Origin: Circinella umbellata
Lineage: Eukaryota; Mucoromycota; Mucoromycetes; Mucorales; Lichtheimiaceae
Length of the DNA stretch: 64,000 nucleotides
Direction of reading: 5' to 3'
Assembly: GCA_025093555.1 (NCBI GenBank)
Contig: JAIWNF010000066.1
Span: 172,337-236,336, forward strand
Part shown: positions 16,574 to 29,663 of the stretch, piece after piece
How positions within the stretch are numbered: the first letter of the stretch is position 1
Layout of the letters: each line of letters starts with the position of its first letter
The notes under the pieces: generated by a model
Told to the model about the DNA's origin: nothing
Databases searched by the model: none
The model's input: the letters and a program-made list of their open reading frames with translations, nothing else
Position numbers and translations under genes: made by a program

Positions 16574-17382
16574 ATAAGAAAGAATTTCATTAGAAAGGAT
16601 ATAGTATTTTTATTATTATTCTCCTTTCCTCCACGCCGAATACCAAACCCTCCCCCCTAACTCACTTAACCAACCCATTCATCACTACATAAACAACATT
16701 ATACAGACACCTTCATCATAAGACATAATATTTTAACGCTGTACATAACTATTATATACAACAACAGTTTCAATCTCTTTTTTGCTACTTATACAAAACC
16801 TTCCCCCCCCCTTTTTTTTTTAGCAGTTAAAAACCATTACACACTCATATTTTTCCTTTTTTTTTTTTGTCTTATGAAAAAAAAAAAGACAACTATTATA
16901 ATTTTTTTTTCTGCTTTATCATGTAAACGTGAAATCAATGTGCCATTTTTATACATAATTATAAGAGAAAAAAAATAAGAAAAAAATGTAATGAAGAGGA
17001 ATATTATGCAATACTTAATAAGAGATTGAGAATGGTTAGTGTAAAAAAAAAAAAAAAAAGAGAGAGAGAGATCAAGAAAACAAATTTTTCGGAAATGATG
17101 ACAAAACAGATTATATAAGACTCTCAAAGCAGAAAAAAAAAAGCGGAAAATAAAAGAGAGAGAGAGAGAGAGAGACAGAAAAAGGGTGTGTAAATATTTA
17201 TATATAAAGTAAACATATGCGTGTGAGTGAGTGTGTGTGAGCGTGAGTGCATTTGAGAGTATGTGTGCGAGAGAGAGAGAGAGAGAGAGGGAGAGAAAAA
17301 GAGGAAGAGAATTAATAGAAAAGAATATACATAAAAGAAAAATAAACAAACAAGGCAAAAGAAACCAAAAAAAGAAAAGAAA
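16574..17382. other. Convergent intergenic region with GA microsatellites
   Basis: This separates the 3' ends of Snf4 (+) and the Zn2Cys6 gene (-). It contains several (GA)n tracts (about 17059-17070, 17155-17174, 17268-17289) and GT-rich sequence near 17219-17265. Apparent reading frames across it are translated repeats. No gene is seen. Confidence 0.6.
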
Positions 17383-19800
17383 TTACAAAATTGAATAGTC
17401 ATGTGGGGCGAAATAACTTTCGAGGGTCTTTTTCAATTCAAAGAAATAAGCTGCTCTTCCCTTATTATGACTATTACTTGATGAAGAAGGACTTGGATCA
17501 ATAGTTGATGCTGATGTTGAAGGAGAAATGATTTCACATTCATCATCAGAAGTTCCAATTGTACTGCCACTTGACGTTGAAAAAGGTGTTGGTCCTCGAT
17601 CATCTCGAGTTAATGGTTGATAATGATGTGCTGTCGGTAAAGGGGTTGTTGGAGACATTGCTCCAAATGATTGTTGATTATTTTCCATCTCGTTATTTAT
17701 GGATAATACATAATTTTTAAGAATCTTTAGTGTAATCCGCATATTTTCTTCTGCTCGTATCCGAATCTGGTTATTTGGAGATACGCTCAATTCTTTCATT
17801 GCATCACAAGCAATCAATACCCAATGCAACTCAAGAACACACGGTAATCGATAATTTAACTCTTGAAAAATCTTTGCCAACGCATCACAACAGATCGATA
17901 CAATTACCAGAGCCCGCTCACCATCTAGACGATCCAAAGATGCACCAACCAAATCAGTTATTGAGGGTGATTGCATCAACCGTGTCTCCAATGCAAGCCA
18001 ATAAGAGTAATAAAGCATATTAATATACAAGACATTTGGATTGCGACATTGTTGTGCTTGTTCCACCGTAATATATTCCATGGGACCATTCGATAACTGA
18101 TAATGATGTGGTAATGATCGCCAAAATCCGAACATTTGATTCTCCAAATATTCAATATCACTGGTTGGAACTTGATCCAACGATCCTAACATGAGTCGAT
18201 ATCCAGTTTCATCCACACGTGTGGAAATATGACAATCGTTAATACGTACAATATGTCGATATAATGCAACAGCTTCTTTCCAATCAGGGTCGATTTCTTC
18301 GCAAGGTAACACGGTCGGATACCCAATATCGTCGTGCAGTAAGGTCGGTGATACGCTATCGCGCCCGTCATAGATGATATGCATATTAATCTCGAGGTAA
18401 CGCACCATATAAAACATTCTCCGCCATGATTCAGCTTCGGCGAGTGGGCCGATCTCCTGTTGTTTTTGGTACTGATGGTAGTACTGACATTTTTCCCCTC
18501 CTTTTTCCATGTATATCTTCTCCGACGACATTATTGTTTGTTGTTCCTCTTCTTTATTAATTATATTTTCATTTTTTTGCTCGTGATCATGCAATATTGC
18601 AAGATACTTATCTCGCAGCTGCATGGCAATGCGCCATGCCATGCTAATATATATACGTCCTTCACTATTCCGCAGCAAAATTAAATAGGTTTGTCCTAAC
18701 ATTAAAAGTGCTCCCACCAGTTCCACATTTGGTTCTTCATCAAACATGGCATCTTCTATTAAACTTCTTGCTTCTTGACGAAAAATTTCGGCCATTTCTT
18801 TTCGATGAGGTTGACATTCTGAATGTATATGCTGACATTGAGCGTATCCAACAAATGCAGCGATGGCTGACGTAAGCATTGAATGAGGTCTTGCTCGTAA
18901 ATAAGAATGATAATAAGGTCGGACAAAAATGGGAAGTGTATAACCATTACAACTAAAATAAGTATCCAAAAATTGTAATTTAACTGTTGTTGTGGTATCA
19001 TTGAGCATATAATTGTTGCTATGGTGATGGTGGTATAAACGTGGGAAATCCTGTTGAATCATCAAACTTCCTTGATCCATTTTCTTTGCAAAAATGACCC
19101 GAAATAATTGCTCCATATGTAACATTTTATTCGTAACAAGAAGGAATTGTGTTGTTCGATCCACAAAATAATTCGGTGATCGATGAGGTGTGAAATATCC
19201 AATTGTGCTTTTTAAAAACATAGCAACGTCAGCTACGCTTTTAATAGATGTTTGTAGTTGTATGCCATTGTTTTTACTATTATCTCGTGTTAAAGTAAGT
19301 TGCCAAGATTCGCGCCGTTGTCTTTTTTTTTCTGAACGACCTTGTTCATTTTTTTTATTATGTTGCATGGATGGTGGTGATTGTTGACGTTGTAATTTTG
19401 CTTGTACTTGAAGTGATCGTAGTTGCATTTCCATAGCAGCCACTTCCTCTTCTAATAATTGAACTTGATCCAACATTCGATTTCGTTTTGACATTGGTAC
19501 GAATTTTTTGACAATATTAGGTTTTGCAGTAAATTTAAAAACACAAGGTAGTTCCATACGGCAACACCTTTCGCATTGCATTCCTTGTGAGACGAAACAT
19601 TTTCTACGATGCGCACGACAGTTTTCGCCTGTATACAGTTTTATCATGTGTGAGTATTTTTATTATTATTATTATTATTATTATTGTTTTATTAATATAG
19701 TAATACTGTATCTATAAAAATATATAGGTTTTGTTTTTTTTTTTTTCGGTCGCTTACAAGGTCTATTCCGTTTTTGTTTTGAATTGCCATCAAGTGTCAT
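17383..19800 (-). CDS. Zn2Cys6 transcription factor with fungal-specific TF domain
   Basis: Two exons, in coding order 19800-19758 and 19628-17383; 762 aa. Splicing creates an exact Zn2Cys6 binuclear cluster, CX2CX6CX7CX2CX6C, at about residues 15-43 (CENCRAHRRKC, then CERCCRMELPC). A basic linker and a leucine-rich coiled coil (LDQVQLLEEEVAAMEMQL) follow, typical of Gal4-type dimers. The middle region holds the fungal-specific TF domain, with YLRARPHSMLTSAIAAFVGYAQC, ARSLIEDAMFDEEPN and the hallmark AESWRRMFYMVRYLEINMHI. The C-terminus is Ser/Thr/Pro-rich. The intron interrupts the codon of the first zinc-binding Cys. The regulated genes are unknown. Confidence 0.93.
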
Positions 19801-20765
19801 TGGCAAAATAAAGAATTATATAAAAAAAAAATTGTATTATTTGTTGTTTCAATAAATAAAGAAATTAAAAAGGTGTAAAAAAAAAATTAAGAGAGGGAGG
19901 AAAAAGTTACAAAGAAAGAAAATAAGGAGCAATATTTGGGGGAAAGGGGGTTTAGAAAAGGAAAATGTAATTGTTGAAAAAAATGGGTTAAAACAATTTG
20001 GGTACAACAGCTCCAATAGATTTCATTCATTTTTTTGAAATTCGGTAAAGGTTTAACCGTAATAGTTTAGAGATAAAAAAAAAAAGTTTTAGTTTATAAA
20101 AAAAAAAACCAACCTTCTTTTCGGAATAAGGAATTAAAAGCAAGTAAAAATGTGAGTAAAAAAAAAGAGGAGTTATATACGATATTTTAGTAAGGTTCAC
20201 TAAGGATGAGATAATGATGATATTTTATATATGTATAAGTAGTGTGTTTCATCATGTATAAAAGGGATGGATAAAACAGTTTTTACACATTTCTTAATTA
20301 CTTTTTTGGAATTTCTTTTTAATTTCTCTATTAAAGCAAAAAATATGCAACTACAATTTCTAGAAAAAAAAACTAGTACTTTCCTATTTTTGCTCTTGTC
20401 CAAAAAAAATCAAATAAACTTATATATATCAAATTATAAAAAAAACAAGTACAAATATTCTGCGGAATATGAAAAAAACACAGTAAGTATAAAAAAAAAA
20501 GTTACAAAAGAGAAAGCACTAAATGGATGGTAATATAATAAAAAAAAATGGAGATTGGGAAAGAAATGATAAACTATAGGGAAAAAGATGTACGTGTACG
20601 TATTCTGAGTGATATTTGAAACGGAACTAATGTGTGTATGGATGTGTTTGGGTGGATAAGTGAAAAATGACAAGGGAAGAGGATGGAAAAAGTATACAAT
20701 TTGTTTTTTTACGCTGATGAACTGTAAAAGTGAAAGGGGAGTTATATATTAGTTGAAAAGACTTT
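19801..20765. other. Intergenic, promoter side of Zn2Cys6 gene
   Basis: About 965 bp between the Zn2Cys6 start and the tetraspanin stop (both minus strand). It is AT-rich with many A8-A10 runs. No coding exon or RNA gene is seen. Confidence 0.5.
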
Positions 20766-22069
20766 CTAATAATATCGTCCTTGAGTTTGATAAGCATTTT
20801 GTTGATTATATGCGTCGTAACTGTCATGAGAATAAGCATTGTTACTTTCTTTATATGCGCCCTGTTGATTACCATAATAATTATTCATATCCGCTGTATT
20901 ATAGTTATTATGAGAACCAACTGTGGTAGGTGTATCGGCTGACATATCATCTAATCGAATACCAGATTTTCTACGACGAGCACGTTCTTCTTCATCTTCT
21001 TCCCGATAAATAGAACGTGTGCAAAGTACAGTTATAGCATTTGTTAATGCTAATACTTCTACAGCTAACGCAGCAAATAAGACGATATAAAACCGCCCAA
21101 ATGCCATATTAACGTAAGATTTAAGGGCATCATAACATGGTGGATCAGAGGAAATAAGTCCCGATTTAGGATTACATTTGTCTGTTACGGCAGGTTGATC
21201 CATTGCATTATTATATCCACAGCAAGAAAACTAGAGTCATTATAAAAGATTGAAATTATTATAATTAGTTATTCTATATCCCTTTGTTTTTTTTTTTTAA
21301 CTCGTACTCCATTTTCCAATAACATACTTCATTTTGCAAACTTGCTCTATAACTTTCTTTTGCTTGAGACCAAAGAGGAGCAACATAAGCTGGTGGATTA
21401 GCACCTTTTTGATATATCTTTACACCAATAACCACTTGATATACCAAGGCAACAATGACAATCAACATGTAAATGTAAAGAATCCATTTACGTTTCACAA
21501 ATGCTCCAAGTATGCCGATAATGGATGCAACACCGATGATTGCACCAAGAATTGCTACCTCTAAATAAAATCACATTTGGATCAGCTTTTTTGTTTTGTT
21601 TTTGTTTTTTCTAACCTCCAAATAACTATATCTTTCTTTTTTCGTATTTTGCATACAATGTGGATCACGATCAAATCTAAATCCATCGTTGCGAATAATA
21701 ATAAAAATCCCCCTTTTTTTTTCCTTTCATGTTTTCGATGATAAAATAAAAAGAGAATATATCATTTGTTATCGTACGTTTAAATACTCCATCTGGAAAT
21801 AATGTAGCGCCTTTGAACCCACTTTTGTTACCGATCACACCAAATGCAATAAATGCTAAACCGAGACACGCAAATAGCAAATTTGTGGTGACCATATACC
21901 ACTTGCTCAGTCTATATATTATTCATAAATTTAATTGTTGAGTATCATAGCAAACTGAAGAGGGTCGTATATCATGGCATATTTATGTATCCATGACAAA
22001 AAAAAAGACGTCTTTTTTTTATATATTCTTTATTTCTGAGAATCACCTTGCGCAACATGTTGCTGCCAT
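20766..22069 (-). CDS. Tetraspanin family membrane protein
   Basis: Four exons, in coding order 22069-22047, 21905-21778, 21560-21328, 21230-20766; 282 aa. The start MAATCCASKWYMVTTNLL, made by joining a 23-nt first exon, gives the usual Cys-rich (probably palmitoylated) N-terminus. Four hydrophobic segments follow: LLFACLGLAFIAFGVIG, VAILGAIIGVASIIGILGAF, WILYIYMLIVIVALVYQVVIGV and FYIVLFAALAVEVLALTNAI. The large extracellular loop between segments 3 and 4 has the diagnostic FSCCGYN motif and further cysteines (KCNP, PPCYDALKSY). The cytosolic tail (about 80 residues) is acidic, then Asn/Tyr/Gln-rich. Tetraspanins organise plasma-membrane microdomains. A start at 21895 would lose the conserved N-terminus, so the longer model is preferred. 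Confidence 0.9.
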
Positions 22070-24060
22070 GTTGGTTTACGATGAAATTTTCGGTTCGTTT
22101 GTAAAAAATATATATATATAATAATAAATTAAGTGATCGTAATGCCAGTACAAAGGAATGGGCAGGGAGAAAAAGAAATAATTTTAATGAAGGTGTATAT
22201 ATAGTACCCTCTTTTGAGAGACTAAATGAATAAAAGGAAGGGAAAAGGTACGAGAAGAATAAGAGAGAGCCAAAAAAAAAAAAAGGTAATATAATAATTT
22301 GTTTTCTTTTTCCCGCTCTCCAAACTTGAACTTTTCTTGAAAATGTGTGGGTTGTGCTTTGTGTTGGTGTTCAACTAAACCAAATAAACTATTAGTGTAT
22401 CTTTTATACCTCCTTTTAGAAATATTTGTGTTACCATCCAATATCTATTCTTATCCATTTACATTGTCCACAAATCAGATGTCCGTACCTAAATGAACCG
22501 GACTTTTTTTAACAACACACTTGACATTTTATTTTATTTTCCAGATCAATGGTAGGCTCCAATTTCTCTTAAGGAATGGAAAATGACACTAATACATAAT
22601 AATCAAAGTAAACTAGTAATAATAGTTAGTAGTGAGATCATCATTATCATTCATCATGTTGTATTTCTATAATAATCTGCTCACACAAGTTATAGATATA
22701 CTAGTAAAAAAGAATGACAACTTGGTTAACTATAATAGATTTTGTATTATTCTCTTATTAACATCTACCAATATAAATAACCAAACCAAACAATACGTTT
22801 TTACTTGTTGTCTGTGCTTTTTATTTCTAGTTTCTTGTAATACTCTCTCATCGGATCGGTGTTTTTTTTTCACGCAGCTAACATAAAACATTTAGGATAC
22901 TAAAAAAATGGGGGATTTTTAGTATAACATTTAATAGTCTAGTATGGAAAAAAAAATTGTTACTTAAAAAGAAGCATAGACCATTTAATTAATCAATATT
23001 TATATGACGGATATCATTTACTAAATTCAAAAAGATACTTATATTTTTCTCCCCATGTTTTTATATACATATTAAAAGATCCTATCCTCCTGTTGCTAGC
23101 TATTGTTATAGTAAAAAATAATAGTAATACTTTTACCACGAGATATAATAACGATAATATATTCTACTCATAATAATAAAACGTACAGTTTTTTTTCAGA
23201 TATTATGTTATTCATGTGCCGCCCATAGAAATCTTAAAAGAACATTGTAATAAAAACACCATTTATTTTTATTTTATCTCTAATACAAAAATAAACATTT
23301 CTAATATTAAAAAATACCACGTGTATGAGACTTTAATATTTATTTATGTTTTGTGTGATAAAAAGTTTCAACATAAAAAAGAAACCCCTGTTTTTAAAGC
23401 TACGACCTTTTTTTTTTTACGAGGGGTGGGGCCTAGAATTAAATCTAGTAGTAATGAATGCCTCACATTTTAGTGCTTTTTCTTTTTTGTTCCCTATGGT
23501 CATAAGTTGTGTAGTTATACAGTTTTTTGTACATCGTCATTAATGTGGATGATTATAGAGCCAACAACTCCTCTTTATAAATTCAAAAATAATGTCTTAT
23601 TTTTTTTTTCCAGGATTAAATGAACTAAATAATTTAATCTTTGTTTTTCCTGTTACCAGCTTAAATGAATTGTTTTTCAATCAAAGAGCTGGACATGTGA
23701 TATCAACAAATTAACATCAATGTTGTTTCTATCACGCGTTTAGAAATAAACAAATAAAACATATAAAATCTACTATCAATCTCATACAGTCTTCTCTTTT
23801 TCACTTTGTTACTGTTGTTATTTTTTTTTTTCATTTATCATCTCACGTTTTCAAGACATTTATCGTCAACAGTATCAAAATTATTTTTTTGAAGGTGTAC
23901 AACTGAAGGTATATATAAATATATATAACTCATTCAATTTATAAAAAAAAAACAGAAAATAGTATTGACAAGTACATTGTTTATATGTATATATAATAAA
24001 TATAGTCCAATAAAGAAGTCAAAGTTGTTAATAATTCTTGCCAGGGTCAGGATTTGCCGC
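22070..24060. other. Gene-poor AT-rich interval
   Basis: No exon is supported. Simple A/T runs are frequent. A 10-bp inverted repeat (22897-22906 with 22916-22925, ATACTAAAAA and its complement) may act as a terminator-like hairpin, but no adjacent gene is known to use it. Confidence 0.45.
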
Positions 24061-24073
24061 TGGAGATAGTATT

Positions 24074-24234
24074 CACCAACCTCAGTTTAGTTGGTGGATT
24101 AATACCCCCGTATCCCCCGGCCGGCCACTACCTACCACACTGCAAAAAAGTAATTTGCTTAGCACATAATGATCCCTGCTTTTAATGCAGGGAGTCGATG
24201 GTGCTAAGCAAGATGCTGTGTGGGGAGGCCGGGG
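24074..24234. repeat. GC-rich structured element: a small hairpin followed by a 120-nt interrupted hairpin
   Basis: 24074-24080 (CACCAAC) pairs with 24090-24096 (GTTGGTG). Then 24115-24234 folds as one long interrupted stem: CCCCGGCC (24115-24122) with GGCCGGGG (24227-24234), CCACAC (24135-24140) with GTGTGG (24218-24223), TTGCTTAGCAC (24155-24165) with GTGCTAAGCAA (24201-24211), and CCCTGC (24174-24179) with GCAGGG (24187-24192), closed by a TTTTAAT loop. It is far richer in G+C than its surroundings and has no reading frame. It could be a structured non-coding RNA gene, a foldback/MITE element or a hairpin precursor. I do not recognise a known RNA family. Confidence 0.7.
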
Positions 24235-24441
24235 TAGGTTCTAGCTGTAACAAGACAATGATTATTGGTATCAGCTCAAGCAAGCCCAGATATATGGTAA
24301 TAAAATAGATAAATAAAACTATTGCTTTTTACAAATCATCTTTTACTTTTTATCTTACTATTGCTTGTACATACAATGAATATGTTGATAACGGAAATAC
24401 AATATAAACTTAATTAACGACGTCTTCATTTATATAGGATC

Positions 24442-24485
24442 GACAAGCATATTTTTGCTTGTCTTTGCTCATGGCATACATGAGC
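24442..24485. repeat. Two tandem small hairpins
   Basis: GACAAGCA (24442-24449) pairs with TGCTTGTC (24456-24463) over a 6-nt loop. Immediately after, GCTCATG (24467-24473) pairs with CATGAGC (24479-24485) over a 5-nt loop. Both are perfect. They lie 200 bp right of the GC-rich structured element in the same gene-free stretch. The function is unknown. Confidence 0.55.
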
Positions 24486-24489
24486 ATGC

Positions 24490-27240
24490 AAAGGTAAAAA
24501 TATTATAGTAAAAGTGAATAGTTTAAATTATAATCACATCTACGTATCTAATGATTAGAGGTATGCTTTATTATAGTATATAGTAAAAATAAATAGCGCA
24601 TTACATCAATGAATTAAACTGAGAAACCATTTGCAACATCAGCGCATATGCGGATCTATTAAAACAGGCCAGAAGAGAAAATACATGACCTGATTAACAA
24701 TAGTATCAAAGTGCAAAGAAATACTTTCCTAGTGACCTTTATTCCTTTACCTCAAAGTTTTCCCTTTTGAGTTTTTGTATATTGATATTCTTTTCAGGAA
24801 TATAATGTATTATAAGAACGTACACATTTTATTTTATATTTACTGTTATATATACGAATTACTTTATATTATTTATCTTTCACTAACTGTATTTCATTTA
24901 ATGTATGTTTGAAATACGTATTTTTGTAAAATAGAAAAAGAGAATAAAAATTATGTATTTAAAATGATATACCAGTATCATCTCAAGAGTATGTTAATTA
25001 TATTTAAAAGTAAAAAAAAATTGTATGATATATATTTGTAAAAGCTAATTGTTTAAAGATCATTATCCGGGCAATTATTATGTCATTATTAATAAATCAA
25101 AAATATCATCGAAGATAGCAATCCATTGATAAAAAAAAAACATTTACCCTTGAGATTTAAATGAACGCGTGAACAAGAGCGATTGCTATCGTAAATACGT
25201 GGGAATAACATCACCCTATATTCAGTATACATATTGCTATACATGCTAATGCAATCACAATTATGGATAAAGATTATTAAACTCACCACTGTCGTCTTTT
25301 ATCTGCTAAACTGAATATACGTAAAGAAAAAAAATCTCAACACTTTTGATGGAATACTTTTGCTGACAATGACAATGGGAATAAATTTGTGGATGAGACA
25401 GCGGTAGTTATGGCATTTTTGATGGATAATGTTAGAAAAACGACAACAACTTTAACTTGTGGTAAATTATGGAGATCGAGATTTAATCAAGATATACTTT
25501 AGCAATTCGATTATGTTATTGTGATCATGTCATAGGTGGGAGTAGACGTGACAGTAGATATGAACTATTTTCTTGAATATTACAAGGATGGGGTTGGGAT
25601 TGATTTTTTGGATGAATGTTACCTTGGAGATAAATGTGATGTTTGTACACATATACATGAATGGTCAGAATAAAACATATACTTCGTGTTTGAAATGAAA
25701 AGGTGGTAGCTGGAAGTCGTCAATGCGTTGGATAACAACTATAGTTTTGACTGTAGCACTAGAGAAGCATAGATTTCGATCGTATTATTTTTTTGACCCA
25801 GGGATAGCGATTAAGCAAATATTGGTAACTGGGTACAACATCTCGCCCTCTCTTTTACTTTAGCTTCAAAAGAAGATGGATGTGGAGAAAAGTAAAGAGA
25901 TTTTTGCGGTGTGATAGACATTCAAACCTAAATAAAAAAGCTATTATAACTACACACGCAATTTTTTCAATTCTATTGTCGTACCTGAGTTTATCATGTT
26001 TTTTGTTATTTCTAGTAATTAGGATAAAATATATAGCTCAAGAGTAGACCAATACTAAATTCTTCTTTAATCATAATAACAATCCAAAAAAAAAATATGT
26101 GTGCTATGTATTTTTTAAGGCGACTATGTAATATATAATGTACCTAATGCTTATAAATTAAAATCAGTTGAAGTCTTAAGTACATTCAATAATAGTAATT
26201 TTACTGTTCTTCAGAGATCTATCTGATATTATCGTAGCAAAAAGTAAAATACAAAAAGTGTGATCTAAAAATTGTTATGAATAGCCTCTAAGAAGAATTG
26301 ATTGTCGAACCACCATATTACAATCTGATGTCATATTCTTTAAATGTATTGTTGAATTTCAATAATATCCAAAGATTCTTTTTTTAACTTAATTTTATCG
26401 TCATCCTTGCTCAGCGACTCCCGTATGTGGTTCATATGAAGTCATGGCAACCATAAAATATCAAAGTTTAATGTTACATATATGTGCTGTAACAAAGCCT
26501 ATAGATCATGTAGATAATTATGTTACTACATTTTATACGAGCTAACAAAAGAGGGTCATCTTTTTAATTTACACTCTACCATTTTCAATGATCTTTTAGA
26601 AAGTTACTTGGGGATTTGTTTTAAATGCTCAGCATAACATTCATTTTTTTTTCGAGGGATATGTAAACACGTGCAAAAAAAAAGGAGGGTAAGTTCGATT
26701 TCGAAACAATGCTCTTTATAATGATCAGATATTTGATGTAAGTTCATAACTAATATGTTCCAAGCCCTGAAAATTATGCGGGGTAACCTTATTTTGCGGA
26801 TCATTATGTAAAAGTTGAAACAATGTGTGTCTTACCACCACTAAAACTAATGTTACTTTAATACGTCCTTTAGTTTACTTTTCATGTTCACTTTGTTTTT
26901 GCTTGGTTATATCATAAAGTTATACAGAAGCATTGATGTATTAGTGACAATTGCTCTCTGATGTTCAAAACAAAGCATAAAAGGAGACTCTTCCGGAGCT
27001 TCCGAATTTTCTTTTTTTCTTTTTTTACAAGAACCAATAACTCGGTAAGTACTACTTTTTTTAATCCACCTTTTTTTTTGTTTTTGATCAGCTATATTCT
27101 TACTCTTTTTTATTTTATTTTTGATTTACCTAGCCACAAACGATATGACCAACAATATGACCAACAACGTCGCGACAATCTCCTATGAAAGGTACACATA
27201 TTTTTTATAAATAACTCTTTGTTATCTTCGAATACGTAGT
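24490..27240. other. Gene-poor AT-rich interval
   Basis: I found no supported gene on either strand. Around 25300-25760 the composition is less AT-rich, with fragments of open frame broken by stops. This could be a very old pseudogene, but no family is recognisable. Confidence 0.4.
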
Positions 27241-27246
27241 AAAGGG

Positions 27247-27310
27247 GTCGATGATCCAGGAGATTGCCACCTCCACGTGGAAAGTGACCTGTCGACTTGG
27301 CTTTTTTTTT
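27247..27310. repeat. Nested inverted repeat followed by a T-run
   Basis: Nested complementary segments are GTCGA (27247-27251)/TCGAC (27292-27296), CAGG (27257-27260)/CCTG (27288-27291), CAC (27268-27270)/GTG (27284-27286) and the central palindrome CCACGTGG (27273-27280). A T-run of about ten bases starts near 27302. A compact fold followed by a T-run is what a short Pol III transcript could look like. I see no A/B boxes, so this is only a candidate. Confidence 0.4.
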
Positions 27311-29095
27311 TAAAAAAGAAAGTGGCGGTCAAGAGCATTACAATTTTATTATGATGTGTATTTTATTATAAATAAATTGCCTTTTTTATTGCTTCAAAAA
27401 TGTACGGTCATTGCTACATAACAATAATTATAAAAATAATGTATGTAAAATCGATTAAAGTGGAAAATTTAATTAATTATTACCATAACAACTAAGATAT
27501 GCAAAAGAGTAAGTATGTACAGTGAACTGCAAAATTTGAAGTTCTGCTTGAAAGAGATGAACAAACAACAGCGAGATAAATTTTTTTATTCTTTCCTCTA
27601 CATATTGATTCTTGTTATCGTGTATACATATAAATATAAAGTTCAATTTTGTAATTTGCTATACAAAATGTCATTCTTTTTATTAGTCCAAAGAGAAATA
27701 TAGATGTGATGAATAATAAAAAAAAATGGAGCGAAAGGACAAACCAAACAATATATTGTAATCAGCTTGTGGCAGCGGAAAAAAGAATAGTTATGAGAAT
27801 GAGAGTTGTATTGTTCTTCAGAGTAAACCCTCCACAAATGAATACGCGATACGTATCTTGAACAAAGAAAATAACAGAAGAGTGCAATGAAATATAATTC
27901 ATCACTATCACAACAAAATGTAATTAATGCCATTTAACAAACAGATCACTCTCCCATGTGACACTACCGATAATCCGCTACTGGGTACAATCTAAAATAT
28001 CAAGACATTATCCAGTTTTTCTATCCTATTCTTGAATTTGAATCCCTTATGTCAAATGAGTAGCGAATGTTATAAAATAAGTCAAGATCAATATTATTTG
28101 TTTAATAATTTGTAAACTACCAACTCCTCCTATGGATGGAGACAAAACAATTTTAGCTTTTGACCAAACTCATGTTCTATGGAGTTTTTTTTCCGATACG
28201 TAGAATAAAACAACCTTCAAATGTTTTACAAAGAAGACACCACAGCTTTACTTGAGAATAAGACTAATCGATTTGAAGAAAGAAAAAAAAAAGGAAACAC
28301 TTCTCCAAGTATTGTAAAAAAAATATAAAATAATGCTATAGCGAACCTGAACTTTCACGCGGTATAGCATAATGCTTTAAATAAATGGTTTCATTTACTT
28401 TTTGTTTCTGTTAACCTATAGCACTTTATGATTGGGTGAGGGAGAAATATCGTCCTTTTTTTTTAAAGTTTCTTACACTACTTAATTTTATGATAGGTCG
28501 AGTTTCAGGATCATAATTCATATGCATGTATTTCGTCGCGAAGCGAAGAATTTTTGAGATCAAACGAATTTTGTCACTATAGTGATAAATGAAAAAAAAG
28601 TGACAGTTAAGTGTTTGTGTTTATATTTGGCTACGCGTTTAATTTACGCTCTTTTTTTTTTTAATAAAGGATCTTATTATGGGGACAAGAACAACGAAAA
28701 TAAAAAATAAAAAAAAAAGAGCTGGAAGTTCGAAGATCGTATAGTTTTGTGAATAAGTAGGAGGAGATATCAATAATGTAAGCTTTAATAATCTTATTCA
28801 AAATGCTATAATTATAGATTAACATATAAACTGAGTGTTATGTGAGTATAGTAATTTGTTATTAATGTTCCCATAACAAGCAGGGTAACCAGGCGAAAAA
28901 AAAAACCGGACTTTTTTTTTTTTTTTTCATCATAGCCTCGTCTAGCCTTACAATTTTTTTTTTTTCCCTTCGATATATTTTTTCCATCCCGCAATCTCTA
29001 AAAATCCCTAATCACGTACACACTTTTTATATATTACTTCAATTCTGTATATTCTTGTTTTTTTTTTTTTATTTCATTATTATTATTTCTTTTTC
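27311..29095. other. Gene-poor interval and promoter of the next gene
   Basis: No exon is supported. An 8-bp inverted repeat ATGCTATA/TATAGCAT flanks 28342-28365. Long A and T runs at 28894-28970 and 29058-29071 precede the next gene start. Confidence 0.4.
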
Positions 29096-29623
29096 ATGAC
29101 GGGTCAAACTTCACCAGATTTTTCTTCCAGTTCATCTCCAATGGACTTTCACGAAGGTGAGTTTCATATAAATTATACTTTTTTTTTTTTTTTGCTCTTC
29201 CGCCACCTTTTTAGTTCCGTATATACCCAACTCTTTTTTTTCTTTTCACATACTCCATCAAAATAAAAAAAAAAAAACTTTTGATAATAATAATAAATGA
29301 TTTGTAGAAGGATCTACACCAAACAACATGAAAAGCAAAGTACGTGCCAGTGCACTTTATAATACGCCAAGAGCAAGACGATTTACGGAGCGTGTTGCTG
29401 AAGCAGTGGAAGTATCATCATTAGGACGTTCTATGGATGAAGGCATGGTACTTGATTCTCCTTCACCTGTACGTTATGAAGAAGATGTAGACATGACTGA
29501 CCCTTCTTCTTCACCTTTACAACTGCGCAATAATAAAACTATTCGTAAACGACGGTCTATAATTAATAAAAACACGGAAGCACAACAAAGACAACGACGT
29601 AAATTACGGCATACCCAACAATT

Positions 29624-29663
<40 letters not shown>

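Noticed and set aside
16837..17402. Long minus-strand open frame rich in Ser, Leu and Phe
   Set aside because: It is translated GA/CT microsatellite and A/T runs in the spacer between two convergent genes.
23216..23543. Overlapping short plus-strand frames
   Set aside because: Low-complexity AT-derived translations with no splice partners.
24074..24234. CRISPR-like or SRP/RNase P RNA
   Set aside because: The repeats are inverted, not direct arrays, and the conserved SRP Alu or RNase P core motifs are not present.
25300..25760. Possible coding relic
   Set aside because: Too many stops in all frames and no recognisable motif; left as intergenic.
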